Positions 10,274-19,172 of a stretch of DNA of 64,000 nt are shown here, piece by piece. The notes beneath the pieces were generated by a model, which saw nothing but the letters and a program-made list of their open reading frames with translations, was not told the origin of the DNA and ran no database searches. Made by a program: the position numbers and the translations under genes. This DNA comes from Chitinophagaceae bacterium. GTDB taxonomy: Bacteria > Bacteroidota > Bacteroidia > Chitinophagales > Chitinophagaceae. The stretch spans positions 1 to 64,000 of the forward strand of contig JAIETM010000003.1 of the NCBI GenBank assembly GCA_019745155.1, read 5' to 3'. Each line of letters starts with the position of its first letter. The first letter of the stretch is position 1.

Positions 10274-11257
10274 CTAAAAAGCCATAAATTCATTATAATA
10301 GTCAAGAGAACTAGGCATATCGTTAGCAAGAAACTTTTTCCTGTACGTTATTGCTGGTCTTAACCGTTTAAAAGTTAAACGCAACGACCTCAGTTGATAA
10401 ATAACTAGCTTAAATCTTAACTTAAAAAGATTAACAATTATAATCAAAAGCCTTGCCATTATATTTAAAAAGATATACCAAACTGGAAAATACTTTATTG
10501 CAATAATTGACTTGTTAGAAAAATTTGAGACGTACCTTCTCTCTTTAACACTCGTGTTCTTAACAATCTTATTATTAGATACACTCAAAGCGTGATAAAC
10601 CTTTGCACTAGGAACCGTAACAGCCCTCCATCCAATTTTCCAAAAACGAAGGAAAAAATCTTGCTCTTCTGCATCTAAAAAAAAACTAGTATCCCAGCCG
10701 CCTGTTTCTTCATAAGCCCTTCGATGTATGAGACCAGCGCCAGCACTCATTATTGGAACAAATTGTCCATGATTTAATATCACTTCTGTATCTTCTTCTA
10801 TAAATGGGATAGGCTGAGAGAGATTATATGCGGTAAAACTTCTTTTGAATCGCACACCTGCATGCAGCAAATGTATTGTATCATAGGTCCATTGCCAGGG
10901 ATCAGATGCTGCAATACTTTTTTGTAAATCAATCATTTTAGCACATTCATACATGCAACTAGGATCAAACCACATATCTTCATTGCAGAAAAATAATAAA
11001 TCGTATAGAGCTTCCTTGTACCCATGGTGATAGCCTGCTACAAGGCCATGCTCTGGTGCCAGAAAAACTACTTTCACCTCGGGATACTCCTTTATGATGC
11101 TAAGTGAATTATCTGTGCTATTACGATCAACAATAATTATCTGAAGTTGAACATTAACTTGTTCCTTCAGTGTATCTAGCAATTTTCTTAGATACTTTGA
11201 CCCATTAAAATTTGAAATGATAACTGATATTTGATATTTCACTTCTTTATCTTCCAT
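10274..11257 (-). CDS. glycosyltransferase family 2
   Basis: A 327-residue GT-A enzyme. ISVIISNFNGSKYLRKLLDTL is the N-terminal nucleotide-binding strand, IIVDRNSTDNS follows, and FCNEDMWFDPSC gives the acidic metal-binding region (ED in place of DxD). GWDTSFFLDAEEQDFFLRF is the conserved acceptor/catalytic segment of rhamnosyltransferase-like GT2 proteins. The ATG overlaps the upstream epimerase gene by 19 bp. It probably works at the inner face of the membrane on the lipid-linked chain. Confidence 0.85.
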   Translation of the reverse strand: MEDKEVKYQISVIISNFNGSKYLRKLLDTLKEQVNVQLQIIIVDRNSTDNSLSIIKEYPEVKVVFLAPEHGLVAGYHHGYKEALYDLLFFCNEDMWFDPSCMYECAKMIDLQKSIAASDPWQWTYDTIHLLHAGVRFKRSFTAYNLSQPIPFIEEDTEVILNHGQFVPIMSAGAGLIHRRAYEETGGWDTSFFLDAEEQDFFLRFWKIGWRAVTVPSAKVYHALSVSNNKIVKNTSVKERRYVSNFSNKSIIAIKYFPVWYIFLNIMARLLIIIVNLFKLRFKLVIYQLRSLRLTFKRLRPAITYRKKFLANDMPSSLDYYNEFMAF

Positions 11258-12237
11258 GAAGGTGGTAATTTATCTTCAATTTCAATTTCCTCAAAAACAA
11301 CTTGCTCTCTTGCCCCATGCTTAATAACCCACTTAGCCATTCGATTAATTCCTTCCTCGAGTGAAATTGGCTCCGGCACCTTAAAATAGTTTCTAAGCTT
11401 TAGATGATCAGAAAATGCATGTACAACTTCAAGCCTTGAGGGTAAATACTTGATGTTGACAGGTTTATTAAACGCCTCTGCTATAATGTTCGCTAGTTCA
11501 TTTACAGTATAAGCTTTATCAGCACCTATATTAAATATTTGTTGATAAGCATTATTATTAAGCGTGGACTCTGCAATAACTGGTGCCACATCATCAATAT
11601 AAGAGAATGCTCTTGTCTGCTTCCCATCACCAAAAACTGTCATTGGTAGATCTTGTAGAACTTGATTCATGAAAATGCCTACTACATTCCTATATCGGTC
11701 TGCAATATTCTGACGCTCACCGTACACATTATGTGGTCTGAAAATAATGTAGTTTAAGCCAAACATTTCATGCGCACTTTTTAAATCAAGCTCAACCGCA
11801 TACTTTGAAATACCATACGGGTCTTCTGGCATAGGAATAGTGTTCTCATTCATTGGCGACTGTCCTGCTCCATAAACCGCAATAGATGAAGTAAATACAA
11901 AACACTTCACTTTATGCAAAACAGCTTGATTAATTAAATAAATAGAAGCTAAAAGATTAGTCTGATAATTATATCCCCTGATAAAATGAGATAAACCTTC
12001 TGCTGCATAAGCCCCCAAATGATATATGTACTCAAAAGCATGATCATTAAAAAGCCCTTCAACAAAGGATTTGTCTGTAAGATTGCCTTTAATAAAAGTA
12101 CAACCCATAGGTACATTCTCCATATATCCACCAGACAAATCATCAGTTGCAACAACTTCAAACCCTAATCTAAGACAATGGTCTGCTACATGTGAACCAA
12201 TAAATCCCGCAGCACCTGTAACTAACACTTTAGTCAT
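11239..12237 (-). CDS. NAD-dependent sugar-nucleotide epimerase/dehydratase (extended SDR)
   Basis: A 332-residue extended short-chain dehydrogenase with VLVTGAAGFIGSHVADHCL (NAD binding) and the catalytic pair in DPYGISKYAVE (YxxxK), preceded by FTSSIAVYG. The overall pattern resembles UDP-glucose 4-epimerase-like enzymes (GalE/WbpP group), but the exact substrate cannot be fixed. It would supply a donor sugar in the cytoplasm for the surrounding glycosyltransferases. The start overlaps the upstream methyltransferase gene by 8 bp. Confidence 0.85.
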   Translation of the reverse strand: MTKVLVTGAAGFIGSHVADHCLRLGFEVVATDDLSGGYMENVPMGCTFIKGNLTDKSFVEGLFNDHAFEYIYHLGAYAAEGLSHFIRGYNYQTNLLASIYLINQAVLHKVKCFVFTSSIAVYGAGQSPMNENTIPMPEDPYGISKYAVELDLKSAHEMFGLNYIIFRPHNVYGERQNIADRYRNVVGIFMNQVLQDLPMTVFGDGKQTRAFSYIDDVAPVIAESTLNNNAYQQIFNIGADKAYTVNELANIIAEAFNKPVNIKYLPSRLEVVHAFSDHLKLRNYFKVPEPISLEEGINRMAKWVIKHGAREQVVFEEIEIEDKLPPSWKIKK

Positions 12238-12892
12238 TACTTTCCTTTTTTGCTTTTAATATAAATTGAAATCCGAATAATCCAGGTAAATACCCTACCA
12301 TAAAATTGTCAATTACTTTAGCGATACCAGGCATTAGAGATCTAAAAATTCCTAGTGGAAAATTCCCGGTAGTGTAAAACTCATCTTTAGTAAGACCATT
12401 TATTCTACTCAATATCGATTTAGCTCCACTGTAATCAAAAAAACGTAGATGAGTAATATCCATCAATCCCCCTTCCAAGCTATATTGAAATCTACCCTTT
12501 ATGAACTGCATTCGTTGTTTATAAAAAAGTACATTTGGTAATGCTATAATCAAACAACCATCCTTATTTAAAATTTTACTAACACGCTCAAGAACATCCC
12601 AAGGATTAACAAGGTGTTCAAGCACATGACTTAAAACAATTACATCAAACTTTTCATTGAGTGATAAAAAATTAAATGAGTTTATATCTGCCACTAAAGC
12701 CTCTGCTCCCATCTTTTTAACTTCATAAGATTCCTCTTCTGAATGCGTTATACCGACTAAACGTTCATACGTATATTTTTCTTTAACATTTTTGAGTAAC
12801 CCTCCACTACCACAACCTATATCCAATAGAGATTTACCATTTTTAGGAATTAGCTTGAAAACTTCCTCATTAAATGCTTCATATTTAATCAT
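12230..12892 (-). CDS. class I SAM-dependent methyltransferase
   Basis: Motif I is LLDIGCGSGGLLKNV and the post-motif is FDVIVLSHVLEHLVNPWDVL, placing it in the methyltransferase type 11/23 group common in capsule loci. The ATG at 12892 gives MIKYEAFNEEV; a TTG at 12904, overlapping the previous TGA as TTGA, is an equally possible start. The C-terminal FMVGYLPGLFGFQFILKAKK region is hydrophobic. It probably methylates a sugar; the target is unknown. Confidence 0.82.
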   Translation of the reverse strand: MIKYEAFNEEVFKLIPKNGKSLLDIGCGSGGLLKNVKEKYTYERLVGITHSEEESYEVKKMGAEALVADINSFNFLSLNEKFDVIVLSHVLEHLVNPWDVLERVSKILNKDGCLIIALPNVLFYKQRMQFIKGRFQYSLEGGLMDITHLRFFDYSGAKSILSRINGLTKDEFYTTGNFPLGIFRSLMPGIAKVIDNFMVGYLPGLFGFQFILKAKKESND

Positions 12893-12900
12893 CTCTTTAG

Positions 12901-13737
12901 TCAATCAGATTTAAATTTATTTGTAAATACAATTTTAATATGTTCAATATCATATTCAAGTTTTTTGAAGAACCCCCTACCCTTGTAATAATATAAACCC
13001 TTAATTGTAGAGACAAGATTATGAAATAGGATTCTAACATAGTATAGCCTATTGTAAGAAGATCTCAGTTCTGGATATTTATGAACAAAATACATTGTAG
13101 AGTGAAAATGCTTACGAACGTAGTCAGCATTATACAGGCCATATTTCCACGGATGATATACTTTTGCTTTTTCAACAAAACAAAATTTCGTACCACTTTT
13201 TTTTAATCGATAAGCAAACTCCACATCCTCCATTGCCGGATACTTAAAGTTTTCATCGAATCCTCCTATTGCTATAAAAAAAGTCCTTAATATGCAAAAA
13301 TTGCAAGACCATAGTTTTCCACCTACTAGATTTAAAGGGGCATCCTGATTCATCGAGGTTTTTTTACCAATTGGGAAAACCGCGCCTTCAAATACCTTAA
13401 CATGCATATTATTCTTTATTGCTGACCAATATTCAACAAGAAAATTGGAGTCAGGCACACAATCATCATCTAAAAATATTAACCACTTACCACGGGCATA
13501 CTTCGCACCGTTGTTTCTATTTGCAGCAGGTCCAACTTTATGCCCTGCTACAAAATTTAGTGGAAGTCCGTCAATACAAATTGGTTCTTCAAAAGCGTCA
13601 TCCGAAACAATAATTTCTACATCAATATTATTCAGCTCCTTTAGTTGATCTCTTAATATAAGCAAACAATTAGTTAACTCCCGCTTTCTTTTATAAGTAG
13701 GGATAACGATCGAAAAAAATACATTATAGCTTTCCAA
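12901..13737 (-). CDS. glycosyltransferase family 2
   Basis: A 278-residue GT-A protein with FSIVIPTYKRKRELTNCLL at the N-terminus, the metal-binding DDD motif in WLIFLDDDCVPDSNFLVEY, and GGFDENFKYPAMEDVEFAYRL in the acceptor region. The only reasonable start is a TTG at 13737, 14 bp inside the preceding acyltransferase gene. It ends in a TTGA or near-overlap with the methyltransferase. It adds one sugar in the cytoplasm; specificity unknown. Confidence 0.83.
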   Translation of the reverse strand: MESYNVFFSIVIPTYKRKRELTNCLLILRDQLKELNNIDVEIIVSDDAFEEPICIDGLPLNFVAGHKVGPAANRNNGAKYARGKWLIFLDDDCVPDSNFLVEYWSAIKNNMHVKVFEGAVFPIGKKTSMNQDAPLNLVGGKLWSCNFCILRTFFIAIGGFDENFKYPAMEDVEFAYRLKKSGTKFCFVEKAKVYHPWKYGLYNADYVRKHFHSTMYFVHKYPELRSSYNRLYYVRILFHNLVSTIKGLYYYKGRGFFKKLEYDIEHIKIVFTNKFKSD

Positions 13738-14734
13738 GACTTCTAGCTAAATTATGTGATGGTTGTTCAAAAATTCTATAAAATACATATGCAGATAATA
13801 GCGTAAAAAATAATACAATGAAATAAATAAAAGAAGAAGTACCCAATAATTTAGATAGAAAGAATACAGCAATTCCATGAATTAAATACAGAGAATAAGA
13901 AAATTTACCTCCAAATTCTAGAAGCCTATTTGGCTTAACTTTTGAGGATTCGGCAATTTCTAATTTTATCCAAAAAGCCAAGACAAAAGCAAATAAATTC
14001 ATCGAAAATATAAAAGGCACAAATAAATGGAAGTTAATAACATTCAAAATAATTGAAAGAGAATAAATGAATATTCTAACATACCAGATGTTAAATTTGC
14101 TCATACGAATTTGCTCTAAAAAATTACCATTTGCAATAGCCACGCCTAAAAGCCAGCATGGTAAACCTATAAGCCATGTAATCAAGGGGCCTGCCTGCCA
14201 ATAACCTGCCACGTATCCAACATCCCTTTGTAATATCATAGACAGAATATCACTCTTGGCAAATAAAAAAATTAGGCCGTACGAAAACGAAAAAGATGCC
14301 CAAAAAAATAACCAAAACCTTTTTTGTAATAGTTGAAAAAATATTGGGTAAAAGAAATAGTAAAATAATTCACAATAGATACTCCATACTGGAACTAGAT
14401 GCATTATCCCAAAATAATGGGCAACTATTAATGCAAAAAATAAGGGTATTAAAACACGAATAAATCGCCGTATATAGTATCCCTTTAAATTTTTTATACC
14501 CTGCCTATTTGGATAATGAATTACAATACCTGAAATAATAAAGAAAGCTATTACAGCACTTATACCATTAAATAAGTTTGGTATTAACATTCCTAGTACC
14601 CTATAAAACTGAGCACTATGATTTCTAAGGTAGTAATTTAAGGGAAACTCAAAATGAGATAATAGAACAATTAATGCCAAAATAAATCTCAATGAATCCA
14701 GACCACTAATCCATTTCTGTGGGGTTTGTTTCAT
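13724..14734 (-). CDS. acyltransferase family 3 (O-acetyltransferase-like membrane protein)
   Basis: A protein of about 336 residues with GLDSLRFILALIVLLSHFEF at the start, the hallmark of the acyltransferase-3 family (OafA/Oac type), and about ten membrane helices. The motif histidine of helix one is present (LLSHFEF). These proteins O-acetylate sugars of surface polysaccharides from a cytoplasmic acyl donor. The ATG at 14734 lies just after the preceding stop and is preferred over a TTG at 14755. It likely modifies the polymer made by this locus. Confidence 0.85.
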   Translation of the reverse strand: MKQTPQKWISGLDSLRFILALIVLLSHFEFPLNYYLRNHSAQFYRVLGMLIPNLFNGISAVIAFFIISGIVIHYPNRQGIKNLKGYYIRRFIRVLIPLFFALIVAHYFGIMHLVPVWSIYCELFYYFFYPIFFQLLQKRFWLFFWASFSFSYGLIFLFAKSDILSMILQRDVGYVAGYWQAGPLITWLIGLPCWLLGVAIANGNFLEQIRMSKFNIWYVRIFIYSLSIILNVINFHLFVPFIFSMNLFAFVLAFWIKLEIAESSKVKPNRLLEFGGKFSYSLYLIHGIAVFFLSKLLGTSSFIYFIVLFFTLLSAYVFYRIFEQPSHNLARSLGKL

Positions 14735-14735
14735 T

Positions 14736-15872
14736 TTATTGTCTTGCAAATTCAATAACCTTATTTCTAAAAATACTTGGATGGAATTTAGTCATGTAAT
14801 GCATATTCACAGTTTCCCTAATAGCATCTTGGTCAGAATTAAGTAAAATTTTCATGACATTTAAGAGACTATTTCTATCTCCTTGCTGATAGAGGAATTG
14901 CTTATCATGCACTATTTCATCAGATGGAGTCTTATTTGGTGCTATAACAGGAACACCCAGCGCAATAGCTTCTGTTTGAACAAATCCCCAGTCGTCCAAA
15001 GTTGATCCAAATAGAAGCGCCTTTTTATTTTTAAGTGCTGCATAAATATCTCCCCTATTCAACTTTCCAGTTAAGGTGAAATTAAGATTAGACTGAATTA
15101 AATACTCTCTAAATGACACATTGTAATTACCAATTAATAAATATCTGACCTTTAAGGCCAAATCTGTATCTCGTAGAGAATCTATTAGCCATTTAATATT
15201 TTTCCGTGGATCAGTCAAATCCTGAGCAATAATCACAACAGTGTCACTATCTACTCTACCTAAATCAGTACTATTCATAAGACTTATAGGAGGATAAACA
15301 GTATAAACAAATTTGCTATACCACTTCAAATCTTCTGTTAATCGATTAGTAACACTCATCACAAATGAGGCATTTGTATAACCAATTACATCACACCTAA
15401 AAGCAGCAAATTCATTTATAACATTCAAAGGGTATAAAGCCTTATATCCTTTAATCTTGAATGAACGAAACAAATAATGCCACCAAAATGGTCTGTAGGC
15501 CCAAGCAACTACAGCTTGTTTAATCTGAACCCGAGTATTAAGTAAGTTAGTTTGATTAAGCAGAAATAAGTTAGGCTCAATATTTTTTTTTCCGAGAGAT
15601 ACACATAAATCTTCAAGTGAATTATTCACGTTTGCATATATAAGCTGTCGTATTTTCTCAATTATCTTATTAGCAAGACTTCTTTTAACAGATACGTCGT
15701 AAGGTAATAAATCATAATAAATAGTTTTGATATCCGAAGGCACCTCGACCCCAGGCTTTGCTACCAAATACACATTACAATCGTTTGATTGTAGCGCTCT
15801 GCAAGCCTCAATACACCAGGAAGCCATACCATTATTATTATACAAATATGCAACAACAATAGTCATACTCAT
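14736..15872 (-). CDS. glycosyltransferase family 4
   Basis: A 378-residue GT-B protein. VVAYLYNNNGMASWCIEACRALQ forms the N-terminal domain entry, DLTDPRKNIKWLIDSL the donor-domain helix, and LDDWGFVQTEAIALGVPVIAP the donor motif, with Asp replacing the first Glu of EX7E. The ATG overlaps the upstream stop as ATGA. Like its neighbours it is AT-rich. Sugar specificity cannot be inferred. Confidence 0.82.
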   Translation of the reverse strand: MSMTIVVAYLYNNNGMASWCIEACRALQSNDCNVYLVAKPGVEVPSDIKTIYYDLLPYDVSVKRSLANKIIEKIRQLIYANVNNSLEDLCVSLGKKNIEPNLFLLNQTNLLNTRVQIKQAVVAWAYRPFWWHYLFRSFKIKGYKALYPLNVINEFAAFRCDVIGYTNASFVMSVTNRLTEDLKWYSKFVYTVYPPISLMNSTDLGRVDSDTVVIIAQDLTDPRKNIKWLIDSLRDTDLALKVRYLLIGNYNVSFREYLIQSNLNFTLTGKLNRGDIYAALKNKKALLFGSTLDDWGFVQTEAIALGVPVIAPNKTPSDEIVHDKQFLYQQGDRNSLLNVMKILLNSDQDAIRETVNMHYMTKFHPSIFRNKVIEFARQ

Positions 15873-16984
15873 TTGGCAAATTCATCAAACATCATTTTAT
15901 ACTTATTGGCCAACGACTCCCATGAATAGTTCTCATATACAAATCTTTTATTCTCATTACTTTTTCTAAAAATATCAGGGTTTAACTCAATAACTTTTTG
16001 AAACTGTTTTCTTAAAGAGTCAATATCCCCAGACTCAAGATAAAATGCTTTATCTTTTAAAACATAACGTGACTCAGGAAAGTCAATACATATTACATTA
16101 GTCCCATAACACATAGCTTCAACAAATACTAAACCAAAAGATTCTTTTGGGGAAAGAAGAATAAACAAATCAGCAGTTTGATAAAATATTGCCAGATCTT
16201 CTTTTCTTACCTTTGCCACATAAAATCCACTCTCTCCAAAAACTTCAGTTAGACGTTTTTTAATCAATTCCGATTCACTAGTTGTCTCACCAATTATTAC
16301 AGGGAAGAATTGCTCTTTAGCATACGACAACAACTCCGGAATTAAATGCATTTGCTTTGTTGCATAATCAACTATCCCAACAGAGAGAACTATTTTCTTA
16401 TCCGTAGTAAAAGGGAGTTGACTCATTGTATTCTTATCCTGTAGAAAAGTATTGCTAACAAAATGCGGAATCAGATATTGGCGATCAGCTGGATATGAAC
16501 TTTTCAAAAGTGATCCTACATATACATCAGTAACATGATGAACATAATCTTTTTGTATATCAAATAATCCAGGTATAGCCTGTCCTCCAGTATATAAAAC
16601 AAGACTGTAACTAAAACCAAAGACCTTACGCATTTTAAATAAATAACAGTAAAGCTGATATTCACCCAAATAAATAACTTTTGGCCGATGTGTTATAATT
16701 GAAGAAAATAGAAAAAATGCAGCACTCAATTGCTCAAGGGAAAATGCAGCAGCCGTAGTTAGCAATTTTTTACTTAACCAGCTATTTCGATTAATTGAAT
16801 AAAGTTTTGCGAAATTAACTTGATAATTAGTAGGTTTTCGCCCACCTAATACATACACATTAAACCCTTGTTCGCTTAGTTTTATACCCAACTCTTCAAT
16901 ATAAGACTCGAAGCCGCGTTTAATTCTACCTAGTCCAGTACAAAGCAAAAAGATTTTTCCATCGTTATTCTTATTATACCCCAT
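15869..16984 (-). CDS. glycosyltransferase family 4
   Basis: A 371-residue GT-B protein with a C-terminal EX7E motif in SPKESFGLVFVEAMCYG, followed by a residue patch that binds the donor nucleotide, and a clear terminal SWESLANKYKMMFDEF helix typical of GT4 enzymes. It overlaps the upstream GT4 gene by 11 bp and the downstream one by 4 bp, making a run of three consecutive GT4 genes. It probably acts on the lipid-linked intermediate in the cytoplasm. Confidence 0.85.
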   Translation of the reverse strand: MGYNKNNDGKIFLLCTGLGRIKRGFESYIEELGIKLSEQGFNVYVLGGRKPTNYQVNFAKLYSINRNSWLSKKLLTTAAAFSLEQLSAAFFLFSSIITHRPKVIYLGEYQLYCYLFKMRKVFGFSYSLVLYTGGQAIPGLFDIQKDYVHHVTDVYVGSLLKSSYPADRQYLIPHFVSNTFLQDKNTMSQLPFTTDKKIVLSVGIVDYATKQMHLIPELLSYAKEQFFPVIIGETTSESELIKKRLTEVFGESGFYVAKVRKEDLAIFYQTADLFILLSPKESFGLVFVEAMCYGTNVICIDFPESRYVLKDKAFYLESGDIDSLRKQFQKVIELNPDIFRKSNENKRFVYENYSWESLANKYKMMFDEFAK

Positions 16985-18095
16985 ACAACTCTTCTAACTT
17001 GTTTGTTGCAGCTACCCATGAAAATTGTTCTGAAAGTTTTGAAATTAGTGGCTTAGGGAAGGAGTTATTTTCCATTAATAAATTAACTAAACCTTCAACC
17101 CACTTTACTTGATCATGAGAAGCAAGTAGCACACCGTCTATTCGTCCACCAAGTTTACCAATCTCACCAACTTCAGAACAATAAACAGTAATGCCAGATG
17201 ATAAATAATCAAAAAATTTTATAGGAAATCTACTTTGGTTAAATGGTGTATTCTCCATAGGTAATAACCCTATATCAACTGATGCTATAACACTACGCGC
17301 AACCTCAGGACTTACCACTCCAAGATATTGTACATTAGAAAATCTATTAAGCCCTGCCAAATTTATCTGCTCTTGAGATGGGCCACATATAACAAGCAAC
17401 ACTGAAATATTAAATCGTTCAATAGTTGCACATAAATCCGAAAGCCAAATAAGTTCTCCATTTGTTCGGCCGGTATAAACCAATTTCCATTTATACCCTG
17501 TTCTTAATTCCACAAATCCTACACGATGTTCTATCGAAGAATTGTCAAAATCCCAAAATCCGTTATAGATAAGTGTAGCATTTTTACTAACCAGTTCTTT
17601 TAAAAAAAGAGAACAAACTGTAGTTCCGTCCGAAATACCGGGTATTACTTTTTCTAAGAACCTCACACTTTGATATGCTATCCAACGCCTCACCCCTCCC
17701 TCTTTAGTTATAATCTGGTCAGTCCATAGATCATCCCAATCATAAAAAAAACGTGCTCTCTTATTTACCAACTTAATTAAGAACCAAGGCAGAAATCCAT
17801 CAACAAACGGCTGAAATAAATGATAGACATCGAAATTTTTTGGAATTTTAAAAAATCTTACGAAGCCTGTTATTGGATCAGTTGGTGATAAAAAGATCTT
17901 TGACGTAAATAATACTGGTGATATTTCATAGCGAATACTATCGATGTATTCAATACGGCTTTCTGCACGCCAATCAAAATCACCCGCAAAAACCACTACA
18001 TCATGACCGGCCTTTTGTAGTCCAAGAGCAAGATTATGCCATCTAAAAAAAGTTCCAGCCCGATGACAATATTGAACGATAAAAGCGATTCTCAC
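16974..18095 (-). CDS. glycosyltransferase family 4
   Basis: A 373-residue GT-B protein with FIVQYCHRAGTFFRWHNLAL at its N-terminus. The donor-site motif is the variant FPIKFFDYLSSG, a pattern found in GT4 members that use Pro-x-Lys-x-x-Glu/Asp-Tyr instead of canonical EX7E. The start is GTG at 18095, overlapping the previous TGA as GTGA, which supports coupling with the epimerase gene. Confidence 0.82.
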   Translation of the reverse strand: MRIAFIVQYCHRAGTFFRWHNLALGLQKAGHDVVVFAGDFDWRAESRIEYIDSIRYEISPVLFTSKIFLSPTDPITGFVRFFKIPKNFDVYHLFQPFVDGFLPWFLIKLVNKRARFFYDWDDLWTDQIITKEGGVRRWIAYQSVRFLEKVIPGISDGTTVCSLFLKELVSKNATLIYNGFWDFDNSSIEHRVGFVELRTGYKWKLVYTGRTNGELIWLSDLCATIERFNISVLLVICGPSQEQINLAGLNRFSNVQYLGVVSPEVARSVIASVDIGLLPMENTPFNQSRFPIKFFDYLSSGITVYCSEVGEIGKLGGRIDGVLLASHDQVKWVEGLVNLLMENNSFPKPLISKLSEQFSWVAATNKLEELYGV

Positions 18096-19162
18096 TGTAG
18101 TCTTAGTAAAAAATCATGATTACATTTAGCAAATTCGGCAATCTCATCCATGATTTGATTAATCGAAACCTGCGGCTTCCATCCCCATTCAGCTTTTGCA
18201 AGTGAATAATCTGTCAGATACAATGGAATATCAAGAGCTCTATTATCAACAACTATTCTAACAGGCTCTGTTTTTCTAAATAAGCTATTGCAAAATTGAT
18301 CTAACTCATATAAACTCATTGAATTCTGTTCTCCACCTCCAATGTTAAATACTCTATTTGATCTACTATTGCTATCAAACATTTGCATCCTAATAATTTC
18401 AAAAACATCTTTTGGATGTAAAACGTCTCTAACCTGAATACCAGTTCCACCGTAGCCAATAAATGATAATGGCTTATTTAAGGCATATTGATAGACCCAG
18501 AAAGAAAATATACCCTGATCTATTTTTCCAAGCTGCCTTTTGCCAGCAATAACACCACAACGATTTATCCAAACAGGAAAACCATAACTATAATGATACT
18601 CTAATGCTAATACTTCACTAGCAATTTTCGTTGCGCCGTAAAGTGATACTGGAGATTTAGTAGAGAAAGACTCTGTTACACCTTCAGAAGTTAAACCCGT
18701 AGGAAATTTAGAACTATCCCTAGTGTCGATAGAAAATCTTTGCTCCCCTTTTAAAAGTGGAATCTTATTTAATTCATTGATACTATAAACTCTGCTTGTA
18801 CTTATTAAAACAAATCCAGCGAAATCTCTCTTACACTTTTCAAGAAGATATAAATTACCAATTAAGTTATCATTCAAAAGTGACAAGGTGCTATTATTAC
18901 TTACACCCGCTAAAACGGAAGGATTGGCTGCACAATCAATTATCCAATCAACTTTAGGTAATGAATCAATAAAATTCTGATCTGATATATCACCTAATAA
19001 AAAATCGCATTTATTCATCGCCAATACCGGCAAGTTTAATTCACTTCCCTTTCTACTTAGGTTATCAACACCTAATAAGGTAAGATTTTTGTCAAACCCC
19101 CTTAGACATTCTACTATACTACTACCTAAAAAACCCGCTGCTCCGGTTATAAGTATGATCAC
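18092..19162 (-). CDS. NAD-dependent sugar-nucleotide epimerase/dehydratase
   Basis: A 356-residue extended SDR with ILITGAAGFLGSSIVECL for NAD binding, ISTSRVYSI before the active site and an intact YxxxK in SLYGATKIASEVLALEY. The INRCGVIAGKRQLGKIDQGI and GYGGTGIQVRDVLH segments are shared with the CDP-tyvelose/paratose epimerase-like subgroup; compare the related gene at 22359-23414, which lacks the tyrosine. GTG at 19162 is the start. Product sugar unknown. Confidence 0.83.
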   Translation of the reverse strand: MIILITGAAGFLGSSIVECLRGFDKNLTLLGVDNLSRKGSELNLPVLAMNKCDFLLGDISDQNFIDSLPKVDWIIDCAANPSVLAGVSNNSTLSLLNDNLIGNLYLLEKCKRDFAGFVLISTSRVYSINELNKIPLLKGEQRFSIDTRDSSKFPTGLTSEGVTESFSTKSPVSLYGATKIASEVLALEYHYSYGFPVWINRCGVIAGKRQLGKIDQGIFSFWVYQYALNKPLSFIGYGGTGIQVRDVLHPKDVFEIIRMQMFDSNSRSNRVFNIGGGEQNSMSLYELDQFCNSLFRKTEPVRIVVDNRALDIPLYLTDYSLAKAEWGWKPQVSINQIMDEIAEFAKCNHDFLLRLQ

Positions 19163-19172
19163 GATTTAATAA